Shown here in pieces: positions 1 to 8,493 of a stretch of 64,000 bases of DNA. The DNA comes from Sansalvadorimonas sp965221135 (GTDB lineage: Bacteria > Pseudomonadota > Gammaproteobacteria > Pseudomonadales > Endozoicomonadaceae): contig CBDCRZ010000106.1 of the NCBI GenBank assembly GCA_965221135.1, positions 806,001 to 870,000 on the forward strand, written 5' to 3'. The notes beneath the pieces were generated by a model that was not told where the DNA came from, did no database searches, and was given only the letters and a program-made list of their open reading frames with translations. Made by a program: the position numbers and the translations under genes. Positions within the stretch are counted from its first letter, which is position 1. Each line of letters begins with the position of its first letter.

Positions 1-1157
1 AGCTGATGGATATGTTTACTGACGGACTTGTTCAGCTTACTGGCACCTTTCCCACGCTTCTGGCTGAGCTTGTCAGCGAGAGTGCGGTATTGCGCTTCCC
101 GCTCGCTCAGCTGTTGTTCGAACTCTTCAATGGTTTCATCGCTGCACTGCAGGCCATCCAGCTCCTGTTGCAGGTTCTGATGGAAGCTGTGCAATTCTTC
201 TGGCGTGGTATGGTGTTTACGGGCAAGGGTGTAGGTGGCTGACAGGCGTTCGTTAATCTCATTCAAGCGCACGGGATCGGCTTCAAAGCCATCAACAAAG
301 CGGTTCATCTCGCCAATGGCTTCTTCCACCTGAATCTGTGCACTGTTGAGCATCTCGACAGTGTCCTGCAGAGCAGGCAGCTCAAGGTTCAGGTCAGTGA
401 GCATCTGCTGGCTGAGAGTCAGGCTGTGAAGGATGTTGCCGCCGTCGTCTTCCGAGCAGAGGTTTAACACCTGCTGGCAGGTGTGCAGGCTTGTTTCGGC
501 GCCAGCCAGTTGCTTCTGTTCCTGCTCCAGGGTTTCGACTTCACCTTCGCTGATTGCCAGACGGTCCAGCTCTTCTACCTGATACTGCAGCAGTTGCAGG
601 CGAGCATCCTGTTCCTGCCCACGGTTGCGCAGAGCTTCAATCTCTTCTTTCAGCTGCTTCCACTGCTGCCAGCTTTGGTACACCTGAGTTGCCAGCCTGG
701 TCGAGCCTGCGTACTCATCCAGCATGCGCCGGTGGGTGGCAGGGCGGAGCAGGGATTGCTGTTCATGTTGGGCGTGAATATCAACCAGCAGTTCGCCGAG
801 CTGGCGCAGGTCGGCCAGAGGGGACGGCGTGCCGTTGATATAGCCCCGGCTGCGGCCTTCTTTGGTGATGACACGACGCAGGATGCAGTCGTCATCACTG
901 TCCATGTCACGCTTCTTCAGCCATGTTTGGGCCTGGGGAAGCTGGCTGAGGTCGAAAGTAGCGCGGATGTCGGCCTTTTCACAGCCGGGGCGCACGCAGT
1001 CATTACCAGCACGGGCACCGAGGGTGAGAGAGAGGGCATCGAGCATGATGGATTTACCCGCGCCGGTCTCGCCGGTTATCACAGTCATCCCTCTGGGGAT
1101 CTCGATATCCAGCTGATCAACAATGGCAAAATGATGAACGGACAGATGAGTGAGCAT
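1..1157 (-). CDS. recN: DNA repair ATPase RecN (3' part beyond the window)
   Basis: RecN is an SMC-like ATPase that acts in recombinational repair of double-strand breaks. About 385 N-terminal residues are visible, and the family is about 550 long, so the C-terminal ATPase half lies beyond the left edge. The protein starts MLTHLSVHHFAIVD and carries a Walker A motif, TGETGAGKS, near residues 28-36. A long glutamine- and glutamate-rich coiled coil follows from about residue 150. The ATG at 1155-1157 is chosen because family members begin with this L-x-L-x-I-x-x-FAIVD pattern. A LexA box lies just upstream, as expected for an SOS gene. The neighbour downstream of its promoter is the grpE region, the usual context for recN. 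Confidence 0.95.
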   Translation of the reverse strand, partial: MLTHLSVHHFAIVDQLDIEIPRGMTVITGETGAGKSIMLDALSLTLGARAGNDCVRPGCEKADIRATFDLSQLPQAQTWLKKRDMDSDDDCILRRVITKEGRSRGYINGTPSPLADLRQLGELLVDIHAQHEQQSLLRPATHRRMLDEYAGSTRLATQVYQSWQQWKQLKEEIEALRNRGQEQDARLQLLQYQVEELDRLAISEGEVETLEQEQKQLAGAETSLHTCQQVLNLCSEDDGGNILHSLTLSQQMLTDLNLELPALQDTVEMLNSAQIQVEEAIGEMNRFVDGFEADPVRLNEINERLSATYTLARKHHTTPEELHSFHQNLQQELDGLQCSDETIEEFEQQLSEREAQYRTLADKLSQKRGKGASKLNKSVSKHIHQ

Positions 1158-1179
1158 GGGGGCGGTCCCGATGATTGAC

Positions 1180-1195
1180 CTGTTTATTTATACAG
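1180..1195 (-). promoter_or_regulatory. LexA (SOS) box of recN
   Basis: The sequence CTGTTTATTTATACAG matches the gammaproteobacterial LexA operator CTGT-N8-ACAG in both half-sites and has the usual AT-rich centre. It ends 23 bp from the recN start codon, where it would cover the promoter. recN is a classic SOS gene, so repression by LexA is expected. Confidence 0.85.
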
Positions 1196-1343
1196 TAATC
1201 GTCGAGGGCGAGGACTGCAATCCTTTTGCTGGAAATTTCCTTTCTTGATAACTGGTTTTTTTGTTAGCGAGCCCTAAACTCCTCTACCCCCCTCACGGCG
1301 ACACCGTTGCTTGTGAGGGCTCCATACAGAGGAGGGATCAGTG

Positions 1344-2381
1344 ATGGCAAAAGAAAATTTAATTAATGCAAGCTCAGTAAAAGAATGCAGTGATAAATGG
1401 CAAATGTTACTGCCAGCCTGTTATTTCTTTGTTGTGTGTTTCTACGGTTGTTTTGTGTCTCAATATTCATGGGCTTCCGGGGATTACAAGATCACTTGGG
1501 CAGAGCGATCTCTGGCTCGGGAAGTACTAAAGCAGTTGGCGAGTGAAGCTCATAAGGGAGAGGCTCAGGAAGAAGGTGGACGACGCATTTGGCCTCGCGC
1601 GCGTAAAACTCAGGTTGAACTTACTCCAGGGGCCGCTGCACATATCCTTCTCACTTGTGATGATAGCCAGAATGATATCTATCGAGTTGTAGTTGAGAGT
1701 GTTATGCAGGGCGACTATGGCTTTAGAAGTGACACAAGTATTTATCTACAAAGTAGCCCACTCTATACAGATCAACAGTCTTTAAAAGAGGTCATAAAAA
1801 AACTGCCTTTTGTCATTATTGCAGAGGTCGTGCGACCAAAAGAGGAGCGTTTACCAAAAATAAAAACACTCAATATGACCCTTCTTGATGAAGACGCCTT
1901 CATTTCATACCACCAGTCTGATCCTGACTCCTGGTTTATAAGTCAGATTACTCACGATGCCAGTAAGGGGTTTGAAGGGATAACTGCCGCAGGAGCGGAG
2001 CCGCTGAAAACAGAAACCATAATAAAGGATGAAATTACTTTTTCCAGGCTGATCTCCTTCAGGAAAGGCCGTCCGGAAGCAAAAAGCTGGAAGGTGTTTG
2101 GCGAAGCTCCGGATGGTTCCGTTTTTTATATCTATGGAGAAATTGATGGATACGCTACTGAGCACTGCCTCGCAATAAACTATGCGCCCAACTGGATAAC
2201 TCTGTTTAAAAGTTTGAGTGAAAGGGAGTTAGAGGTTTTTATTGAAAATCTGAATACATCCCCTGAGTTTCGCACTCAACTTATGGACGTTTTGGATCGC
2301 GCCAAAGAAGCCAGATCCAGTAAGGTAAAAAAACTTCAATTCAAACGGTTGTTTACACTGATTGCCCGTGAAATTGAATAA
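1344..2381 (+). CDS. Unknown exported or membrane-anchored protein
   Basis: This 345-residue protein belongs to no family I recognise. A hydrophobic stretch at about residues 23-41, followed by SWASG, looks like a late signal peptide or a single membrane anchor, so most of the chain is probably periplasmic. The body is mixed alpha/beta in character, with a basic C-terminus rich in Lys and Arg. The ATG at 1344 is preferred over the GTG at 1341 because GGAGGG ends eight bases before it. The gene stands alone between recN, which diverges from it, and grpE, which has its own heat-shock promoter. No conserved-order partner is known here, so it is probably an accessory gene. Confidence 0.7.
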   Translation: MAKENLINASSVKECSDKWQMLLPACYFFVVCFYGCFVSQYSWASGDYKITWAERSLAREVLKQLASEAHKGEAQEEGGRRIWPRARKTQVELTPGAAAHILLTCDDSQNDIYRVVVESVMQGDYGFRSDTSIYLQSSPLYTDQQSLKEVIKKLPFVIIAEVVRPKEERLPKIKTLNMTLLDEDAFISYHQSDPDSWFISQITHDASKGFEGITAAGAEPLKTETIIKDEITFSRLISFRKGRPEAKSWKVFGEAPDGSVFYIYGEIDGYATEHCLAINYAPNWITLFKSLSERELEVFIENLNTSPEFRTQLMDVLDRAKEARSSKVKKLQFKRLFTLIAREIE

Positions 2382-2442
2382 CACCTCCTGTGGTTAACCC
2401 AGTGTGGGGCGTACTTTTGACAGAAAAATGATCATCTTCCCT

Positions 2443-2471
2443 CTTGAATGTTGCGGCATAATCCCCAATAT
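2443..2471 (+). promoter_or_regulatory. Sigma-32-type heat-shock promoter of grpE
   Basis: CTTGAAT at 2443-2449 and CCCCAATAT at 2463-2471 are 13 bases apart. The RpoH consensus is CTTGAAA, 13-15 bases, then CCCCATNT. The promoter lies about 70 bp before the grpE start, and grpE is a known member of the RpoH regulon. Confidence 0.75.
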
Positions 2472-2542
2472 ATGTTGCAGTATTTTTTAATGGCGCTGTT
2501 TTAGCGGTAATGGCAGAACTGCTGCCGGACAGGAGTTGCAGG

Positions 2543-3172
2543 ATGACTGAAGAGAATAAAACCCCGAAAGAAACTCAGGAAGGCCAGCCAAACGGTCAGG
2601 CTGATGCTCAAGAAAAAGCTGTCACTCCTGACGTTGCTGCTGATGTTGTAGAAAACAGTGAAGAAGGCGATGTGGAAGTGCTTTCCCCGGAAGAAGATGC
2701 ATTGGTCTCCCTGCAGAATGAGCTGGTACGTGCTCAGGATGACCTGAATAAGGCAAAAGATCAGGCGATCCGTGCTGTGGCAGAAGCCCAGAACGTGAAA
2801 CGCCGTGCCCAGCAGGACGTAGAAAAGGCACACAAATTTGCGCTGGATAAGTTCGTTGAATCCCTGCTGCCGGTTGTCGACAGCCTGGAGAACGGCCTTA
2901 AGAGTGTGGATTCCGCTGACGAATCTCAGTCTGCCATGCGTGAAGGTATGGAGCTGACCCTGAAGCTGTTCGTTGACACTCTGGCCAAGAATAACGTGGA
3001 GCAACTGAATCCAGTGGGTGAGCCTCTGGATCCTAATTTCCATCAGGCCATGACCATGGTGCCTAATCCAGACATGGAGCCTAACACCGTAATGGATGTG
3101 GTTCAGAAGGGTTACAGCTTGAATGGTCGTGTAGTGCGTCCGGCGATGGTGGTTGTTTCCAAGGCTCCTTAA
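2543..3172 (+). CDS. grpE: Nucleotide exchange factor GrpE
   Basis: GrpE releases ADP from DnaK and so resets the Hsp70 cycle in the cytoplasm. The protein has 209 residues, typical for the family. The N-terminal 45 residues are acidic and disordered. A long helix (about residues 50-100) contains the conserved stretch AEAQNVKRRAQQD. The C-terminal beta domain ends in LNGRVVRPAMVVVS, a family signature. The ATG at 2543 is chosen because AGGAG at 2531-2535 is seven bases upstream; an earlier in-frame ATG at 2510 lacks such a site. The stop codon lies within the palindrome CCTTAATAATTAAGG (3167-3181). Confidence 0.97.
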   Translation: MTEENKTPKETQEGQPNGQADAQEKAVTPDVAADVVENSEEGDVEVLSPEEDALVSLQNELVRAQDDLNKAKDQAIRAVAEAQNVKRRAQQDVEKAHKFALDKFVESLLPVVDSLENGLKSVDSADESQSAMREGMELTLKLFVDTLAKNNVEQLNPVGEPLDPNFHQAMTMVPNPDMEPNTVMDVVQKGYSLNGRVVRPAMVVVSKAP

Positions 3173-3215
3173 TAATTAAGGATTGCGTTGAAAGGGGATT
3201 GTGGTGATAAGCCAT

Positions 3216-3291
3216 AAGTACCCGGCCATGTGGAAACGCATATTTCTGGAAATTGAATCAGAAATAATTGTTTTCATGTGACCGGGTACTT
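3216..3291. repeat. Nested inverted repeat between convergent genes
   Basis: AAGTACCCGG at 3216-3225 is perfectly inverted at 3282-3291. A second pair, ATTTCTG at 3242-3248 and CAGAAAT at 3259-3265, is nested inside. The structure sits between grpE (plus strand) and the radical SAM gene (minus strand). It may end transcription from both sides, although neither arm is followed by a long T run. Confidence 0.5.
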
Positions 3292-3319
3292 AATCCCTTT
3301 TCTCTTGGAAGACTCGCTC

Positions 3320-4213
3320 TTATCGTGCTCGCTGCCACTCCTGACGCAGAGGAATCATGCCCGGTTGATGCATGGCTGTGCGCACCCGGTCCAGCAGGGC
3401 CTGTTTGTCTTTGCCCAGAGTGCCTTTCAAAACCAGATAGTTGGAGGCGTGGTCACTACGGAAGATAGTGCGCTCCAGGTTCAGACATTCCAGCATTAGT
3501 TCCATCTCCTGGAACATGCCGAATTTATCCATTTCTTTCCATTGGTGCCGGAATCCTTCCTGAAAGCGCTCTTCGGCACCTTCGTGGAACATTACGATCA
3601 AGGTGGAAAGGTATTCTGGTTGTGCTTCATTCATCAACGATGCCGAATTACGGGCGTGCTGTTCCCAGAACTTTTCTCCGCCGAGGCCATTCAGAATCAT
3701 CACAGATGATTTCATTCCAGCAGCTTTGATTTTTTGCAGTGCTACAAGGGAAGATTCCCAGGTTTCCCCTTTGTTGATGTATTCCAGCACCTGATCATCG
3801 CCAGACTCACAGCCGACATACATGAGTGTTAAACCCATCTCCCGCAGAATCTTCAGCTCTTCTACGCTTTTGTTTTTCAGGTTGCGGGGGAGACAGTATG
3901 ACGACACGCGACGCACATTGGGGAAGTATCGGTTAATGGCTTCCATGATGGCTTCCAGTCGTCTGAACGACAGAGTCATAGCGTCGCCATCAGCCAGAAA
4001 AATGCGTTCTACAGGCGTGCCGGAAGCGGCAATCTGAGCCAGTTCCTGCTCGATCTCTTTCTGAGGTTTGGGGCGAAACTTCTTCTGAGGCTGGGTGTAC
4101 ATGTCACAGAAGGTGCAGTTGTTCCATGAACAACCATTCGCTACCTGGATGATCAGGCTGCGCCATTCACTGGGTGGTCGAAAGACAGGTTCAACATAAT
4201 TTATGTTGTACAT
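3320..4213 (-). CDS. Radical SAM protein of unknown substrate
   Basis: This is a 297-residue radical SAM enzyme. The Fe-S cluster motif is NGCSWNNCTFCDMY, with cysteines at about 28, 33 and 36. The spacing is CX4CX2C rather than the textbook CX3CX2C. I believe such spacing recurs in one branch of uncharacterised COG1032-like proteins, but I could not check this. YVGCESGDD near residue 145 corresponds to the later SAM-barrel strands. The ATG at 4213 is preferred because AAGGTG lies eight bases upstream; a longer frame would need a TTG at 4288. The gene is convergent with grpE. Its substrate and pathway are unknown. Confidence 0.8.
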   Translation of the reverse strand: MYNINYVEPVFRPPSEWRSLIIQVANGCSWNNCTFCDMYTQPQKKFRPKPQKEIEQELAQIAASGTPVERIFLADGDAMTLSFRRLEAIMEAINRYFPNVRRVSSYCLPRNLKNKSVEELKILREMGLTLMYVGCESGDDQVLEYINKGETWESSLVALQKIKAAGMKSSVMILNGLGGEKFWEQHARNSASLMNEAQPEYLSTLIVMFHEGAEERFQEGFRHQWKEMDKFGMFQEMELMLECLNLERTIFRSDHASNYLVLKGTLGKDKQALLDRVRTAMHQPGMIPLRQEWQRAR

Positions 4214-4332
4214 CAGGGCGGCACCTTTGTTTTTTTCTATTTTCTGCCGGGTATTTTTTATCTGAATGGATGAATTGGCAACTCCCAAATGACCGATTAC
4301 GGGGAATAATGATGGGCGAGGGGAGAAAAATC

Positions 4333-4370
4333 CCTCAGCCTTGAACCTGTTTTTGGGGTCAAGGCTGAGG
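4333..4370 (-). terminator. Rho-independent terminator of the secreted-protein operon
   Basis: CCTCAGCCTTGA (4333-4344) and TCAAGGCTGAGG (4359-4370) form a perfect 12-bp stem. Read on the minus strand it is followed by GATTTTTC. It lies directly after the stop codon of the minus-strand gene ending at 4394. Confidence 0.85.
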
Positions 4371-4393
4371 ATTCAAGAGGGTTGAATCCGGTA

Positions 4394-5491
4394 TCAGATG
4401 TTGGTGAAGCGCATTGCCGCCAGGGCGTTGCCATCCTGACCGGCACTGACCACGCTGGTTTGAGCGGCTTCCAGTTGAGCGATGATGTCATTCATCTGCT
4501 CTTCGTTGTCACTCATCATTGCAGACATGTTGTTGAGCCACTGTGCATCGTCCATATCGTTAGCAGGGTCAGAGGATGCTGGTGCTCCAGCACCTTTTGC
4601 AACAGGTTCGCCGATAGAATCTGGAGTGGCGGGGTCGCCGGCTTGCTGAGGTATCTCGACTTTATTGTTTATGTTGTTTGAAATGTCTGGGCTGTTAGCC
4701 GCAGCATCCTGCGATGCCCCCAGCATAGCTGTGCGGAAGAAATCATCGGGGCCATCGGCACTTTCCAGTTGTGCTCTCATTTCGACCTGTGTATCACGAT
4801 CAATCTTGTTGTCGAGAAACATCTGGTCAATAAGACCCTTCATATTATCTTTGGCGTAGATATCAGGGCGCGTGTCATTGGTATAAGAGAAAAAGGCAGT
4901 AGAGAGTTCCTGGGTTACTGAATCCAGTTGTGGTGCAGGGTTGGGCAGCATGCCGGTTTCCTGCATCTCAATGGTGTTTATTTTTTGTTGTGCCACAGCT
5001 TTGATTTCAGACTGCTCTTGATGCCAGGGACCCAGCTGAGATAAACCCAGCGAGAATATGCTGGCAAAGGTCTGCTTTACATCCACACACTGTGCTTCTT
5101 TCTGGGCTTCAGCTTTTTCTGTACCGAGACTCTCCAGTTCGGCTTTTCGAGCCTCCTGGGTCTCATGAACTTCGTCTTTTTTTGCCTGGGCATTGGCCTG
5201 AGCTGTTTCCTGCTGAGCCTGGCTGACTTCTTCATTCAGACCCGCAAGCAGAGCCTGCAGATCCTGGGAGTCCATGTTGGCCAGCAGGTTGGCAACTTCC
5301 GGGTTTGGCGCAGGGATACCGGCCATGGGGGTGGAGCGAGCGGCAGGTGTCTGTCCGTCAGTTCTGCTGACAGACAGGTTGTCTGAACCGGGTTTCTGGG
5401 GACCCTGGCTTTCTCCCGGGCGGTCAGTGCCGTGAAGGGGACCCGTACTTCCCGGTCTTAGGCCACCTACGCCTCCATCAATTCCAGCCAT
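4394..5491 (-). CDS. Putative type III secretion translocator or secreted cargo
   Basis: This 365-residue protein is Gly/Pro/Ser-rich at the N-terminus (residues 1-55), with no signal peptide. A Gln/Ala/Glu-rich region with coiled-coil character follows at about 60-130, then a modestly hydrophobic segment near 140-160. The rest is polar and helical, with acidic Asn/Asp stretches, and the chain ends AMRFTNI. I recognise no family from the sequence alone. The call rests on its partner, an SycD/LcrH-like chaperone whose stop codon lies three bases before this start; such chaperones are normally encoded next to translocators. AGGAG lies about ten bases before the ATG. No secretion apparatus gene is in the window, so the pair is an orphan here. 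It could be a translocator, a filament-like protein or an effector. Confidence 0.55.
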   Translation of the reverse strand: MAGIDGGVGGLRPGSTGPLHGTDRPGESQGPQKPGSDNLSVSRTDGQTPAARSTPMAGIPAPNPEVANLLANMDSQDLQALLAGLNEEVSQAQQETAQANAQAKKDEVHETQEARKAELESLGTEKAEAQKEAQCVDVKQTFASIFSLGLSQLGPWHQEQSEIKAVAQQKINTIEMQETGMLPNPAPQLDSVTQELSTAFFSYTNDTRPDIYAKDNMKGLIDQMFLDNKIDRDTQVEMRAQLESADGPDDFFRTAMLGASQDAAANSPDISNNINNKVEIPQQAGDPATPDSIGEPVAKGAGAPASSDPANDMDDAQWLNNMSAMMSDNEEQMNDIIAQLEAAQTSVVSAGQDGNALAAMRFTNI

Positions 5492-5494
5492 GGC

Positions 5495-6058
5495 TTAGCT
5501 CTCCTTCTTCTTTTGGCTGCCGGACTTTTTATTACTACCAGAGCGGTCCAGAATCTTGTTGGCCAGCTTCCATTCCCGTGCATAGTCGGGATTGTCAGCA
5601 GCCAGTTGCTGGGCTTCCAGCATAAAGATTTTGGCTTCTTTTTTGTTGCCACCTTTGAGTAGGCTGAGAGCGAGATTCATGGTGGCGCAGGGGTCGGATT
5701 TATTGATTCGTACCGCTTCGGATAAAACCGTTTGAGCCTGCTCGTAATTCTTCATGCGATATTCGCAGGCGCCCAGAGCGGCCTGATATTCAGGGTTGCG
5801 ATGATCCTGAACACTCAGGTAACGCATGATATTGCGGGCAGTTTCGAAGTTTTCGCTCTGGTAGTGCTGGTGGCCAAGGGCGTAGATAGCGTCGAGGAGC
5901 TTGGTGTCAATGCCCTTGCACTGGGCTATGGTCTTGCCCTGATACAGCGTCCCGACATTCTGCTGGCTGATGCCGCTGGCCTTCAATAGCCGTTTCAATA
6001 CGCCCATTTTGTTGTTCCCCGATAATCCCTGAATCCGGACATTCGTATAAAAAGTCAT
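5495..6058 (-). CDS. SycD/LcrH-family (class II) type III secretion chaperone
   Basis: This protein of 187 residues resembles the tetratricopeptide chaperones that hold type III translocators before export. Key stretches are YALGHQHYQSENFETARN and QDHRNPEYQAALGACEYR, closely matching the SycD pattern of LxxNQYQSGxYxxAxxxF followed by LDHxxxxxxLGLGACRQ. A third TPR-like unit follows near residue 130, and the tail is Lys/Ser-rich. The start is not certain. The ATG at 6058 gives the full length, while an ATG at 6007 lies behind a weak GGGGA and would give 170 residues. It is translationally close to the downstream cargo gene. It is transcribed away from dnaK. Confidence 0.75.
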   Translation of the reverse strand: MTFYTNVRIQGLSGNNKMGVLKRLLKASGISQQNVGTLYQGKTIAQCKGIDTKLLDAIYALGHQHYQSENFETARNIMRYLSVQDHRNPEYQAALGACEYRMKNYEQAQTVLSEAVRINKSDPCATMNLALSLLKGGNKKEAKIFMLEAQQLAADNPDYAREWKLANKILDRSGSNKKSGSQKKKES

Positions 6059-6251
6059 CTGCTTATGTGTTTAGCGACAAATTTTCGAAGGAGATTAGGG
6101 GGAGGGGTAACTGTTGTTGGGGGGGCGCTGATTATTGTCGCTGTCAGCCGGGCTTACCATCTGGTTAGGGTTTGGGGTTTGCTTTTTGGCGCTCCCGGCC
6201 GGGGGGAATGGCACAGGAGAATGAAAAAAGTGAAAAAAATCACCAGATTCC

Positions 6252-6280
6252 CTTGAAAAGGTTTTTCATCGTTCCCATAT
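6252..6280 (+). promoter_or_regulatory. Sigma-32 heat-shock promoter of dnaK
   Basis: CTTGAAA at 6252-6258 and CCCATAT at 6274-6280 match the RpoH consensus, with a 15-base spacer. About 165 bases of leader lie between this promoter and the dnaK start. Confidence 0.85.
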
Positions 6281-6444
6281 ATCGAGCCAAGCAGTCAGTA
6301 AAGCGGATGGCTGGTTCTGCAAGGTTTCACAGGCTGGAGAACCGGACCGGAGCCGCTGCAAGGCTGACGCAGGGCATTTCGAATTGGTTTTACTATTTAT
6401 GTTCAGACCTTCGCCCAGGGTGAAGTGAACGGAGAGGATTGACG

Positions 6445-8367
6445 ATGAGCAACAACAAAATTATCGGTATCGACCTGGGTACCACCAACTCTTGTGTCGC
6501 TGTACTGGATGGTGACAGCGTTAAGGTTATCGAGAATGCTGAAGGTGCTCGTACTACGCCTTCTATCATAGCTTACACCGAAGACGGCGAAACTCTGGTA
6601 GGTATGCCTGCCAAGCGTCAGGCGGTGACCAACCCGGACAACACTCTGTTCGCTATCAAGCGTCTGATCGGTCGTCGGTTTGAAGATAAAGAAGTTCAGA
6701 AAGACATCGAAATGGTGCCTTACAAGATCATCAAGGCTGACAACGGCGACGCCTGGGTTGATGTGAAGGGCGACAAGATGGCTCCTCCTCAGATTTCTGC
6801 AGACATTCTGAAGAAGATGAAGAAGACCGCGGAAGACTACCTCGGTACCACTGTTACTGAAGCTGTTGTCACTGTTCCTGCTTACTTTAACGATGCTCAG
6901 CGTCAAGCCACTAAAGACGCTGGCCGTATTGCTGGTCTGGATGTTAAGCGCATCATCAACGAGCCAACTGCAGCGGCGCTGGCTTACGGTCTGGACAAGG
7001 CCAAAGGCGACCAGACTGTTGCTGTATACGACCTGGGTGGTGGTACTTTCGATATTTCCATCATTGAAATTGCCGATGTTGACGGTGAGCACCAGTTTGA
7101 AGTGCTGTCCACCAACGGTGATACCTTCCTGGGTGGTGAAGATTTCGACATGCACCTGATCAACTTCCTGGTTGACGAGTTCAAGAAGGAACAGGGCATT
7201 AATCTGAAGGGTGACCCTCTGGCCATGCAGCGTCTGAAAGAAGCTGCTGAAAAAGCCAAGATCGAGCTGTCCTCAGCAACCCAGACAGACGTTAACCTGC
7301 CTTACGTCACTGCTGATGCGAGCGGTCCTAAGCACCTGAACATCAAGATTACCCGCTCCAAGCTGGAATCTCTGGTAGAAGACCTGGTTGAGCGTTCACT
7401 GGCACCTGTACGTCAGGCCGTGAAAGACGCAGACCTGAACGTTTCCGAGATCGACGAAGTTATCCTGGTGGGTGGTCAGAGTCGTATGCCAATGGTTCAG
7501 CAGAAGGTTGCTGAGTTCTTTGGTAAGGAAGCCCGTAAGGACGTTAACCCGGACGAAGCTGTTGCCATGGGTGCAGCTCTGCAGGGTGGCGTACTGTCTG
7601 GCGACCGTACCGACGTTCTGCTGCTGGACGTAACTCCTCTGACCCTGGGCATCGAAACCATGGGTGGTGTGATGACGCCTCTGATTGAGAAGAACACCAC
7701 CATCCCAACCAAGAAGTCCCAGGTGTTCTCTACCGCAGAAGACAACCAGTCTGCAGTAACTGTTCACGTACTGCAGGGTGAGCGTAAGCAGGCTCATGGC
7801 AACAAGTCTCTGGGTCAGTTCAACCTGGAAGGTATTCCTGCTGCACAGCGTGGCATGCCTCAGATCGAAGTGTCCTTTGACCTGGATGCCAACGGTATTC
7901 TGAACGTGTCCGCCAAGGACAAGAACACCGGTAAAGAGCAGTCCATCGTGATCAAGGCCTCCTCCGGTCTGTCCGATGACGAAATCGATCAAATGGTACG
8001 CGACGCCGAAGCTAACGCTGAGGAAGACAAGAAGTTCGAAGCGCTGGCTGGTGCACGTAACCAGGCAGACGCAATGGTTCACGCAACTCGCAAGACTCTG
8101 GATGAAGCTGGTGATAAGGCTTCCGAAGAAGAGAAGAGCACTGTAGAAACTGCGATCAAGGAACTGGAGGAAGCTCTGAAGGGTGACGACAAAGAAGCTA
8201 TCGAAGCCAAAACTCAGGCTCTGGTAACGGCTTCTGGTCCTCTGGCTCAGAAGATGGCTGACGAAGCGGGTGCTGGCCAACCTGGTCCAGACGCTCAGGA
8301 CGCTACAGCGAAAGACGACGACGTTGTTGATGCTGAGTTCGAAGAAGTGAAAGACGACAAGAAGTGA
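6445..8367 (+). CDS. dnaK: Chaperone DnaK (Hsp70)
   Basis: DnaK is the ATP-dependent Hsp70 chaperone of the cytoplasm. The protein has 640 residues, the normal length. It opens with IIGIDLGTTNSCVAVLDG, the phosphate-1 loop of the actin-like ATPase. AVYDLGGGTFDISI (phosphate 2) and ILVGGQSRMP (adenosine motif) follow. The substrate-binding domain starts after the linker LLLDVTPLTLGIET, and the tail is acidic and ends VDAEFEEVKDDKK. The ATG at 6445 follows GGAGAGG by seven bases. The gene forms a pair with dnaJ 127 bp downstream, with a strong hairpin between them. Confidence 0.99.
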   Translation: MSNNKIIGIDLGTTNSCVAVLDGDSVKVIENAEGARTTPSIIAYTEDGETLVGMPAKRQAVTNPDNTLFAIKRLIGRRFEDKEVQKDIEMVPYKIIKADNGDAWVDVKGDKMAPPQISADILKKMKKTAEDYLGTTVTEAVVTVPAYFNDAQRQATKDAGRIAGLDVKRIINEPTAAALAYGLDKAKGDQTVAVYDLGGGTFDISIIEIADVDGEHQFEVLSTNGDTFLGGEDFDMHLINFLVDEFKKEQGINLKGDPLAMQRLKEAAEKAKIELSSATQTDVNLPYVTADASGPKHLNIKITRSKLESLVEDLVERSLAPVRQAVKDADLNVSEIDEVILVGGQSRMPMVQQKVAEFFGKEARKDVNPDEAVAMGAALQGGVLSGDRTDVLLLDVTPLTLGIETMGGVMTPLIEKNTTIPTKKSQVFSTAEDNQSAVTVHVLQGERKQAHGNKSLGQFNLEGIPAAQRGMPQIEVSFDLDANGILNVSAKDKNTGKEQSIVIKASSGLSDDEIDQMVRDAEANAEEDKKFEALAGARNQADAMVHATRKTLDEAGDKASEEEKSTVETAIKELEEALKGDDKEAIEAKTQALVTASGPLAQKMADEAGAGQPGPDAQDATAKDDDVVDAEFEEVKDDKK

Positions 8368-8407
8368 TTAGTCGTTTATGTGGCAGCTTATGTAAATAGC
8401 AAGCAGC

Positions 8408-8432
8408 AAACGCGGGAGTCTCTCCCGCGTTT
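8408..8432 (+). terminator. Hairpin between dnaK and dnaJ (partial terminator)
   Basis: AAACGCGGGAG and CTCCCGCGTTT form a perfect 11-bp stem with a three-base loop. It is followed by GTGTG rather than a T run. It may attenuate dnaJ relative to dnaK or protect the dnaK message end. Confidence 0.6.
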
Positions 8433-8493
8433 GTGTGTAAGCACTTTTTAAAAGCAGATTTAATTTTCCGGTTGGCGTCAGGTTTAAACGGTT

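Noticed and set aside
4214..4288. A longer N-terminus for the radical SAM protein from a TTG at 4288
   Set aside because: The added 25 residues have no ribosome site and precede the conserved start. The ATG at 4213 has AAGGTG at a good distance.
6059..6440. Small frames between the chaperone gene and dnaK
   Set aside because: They overlap the dnaK heat-shock promoter and leader and show no coding features.
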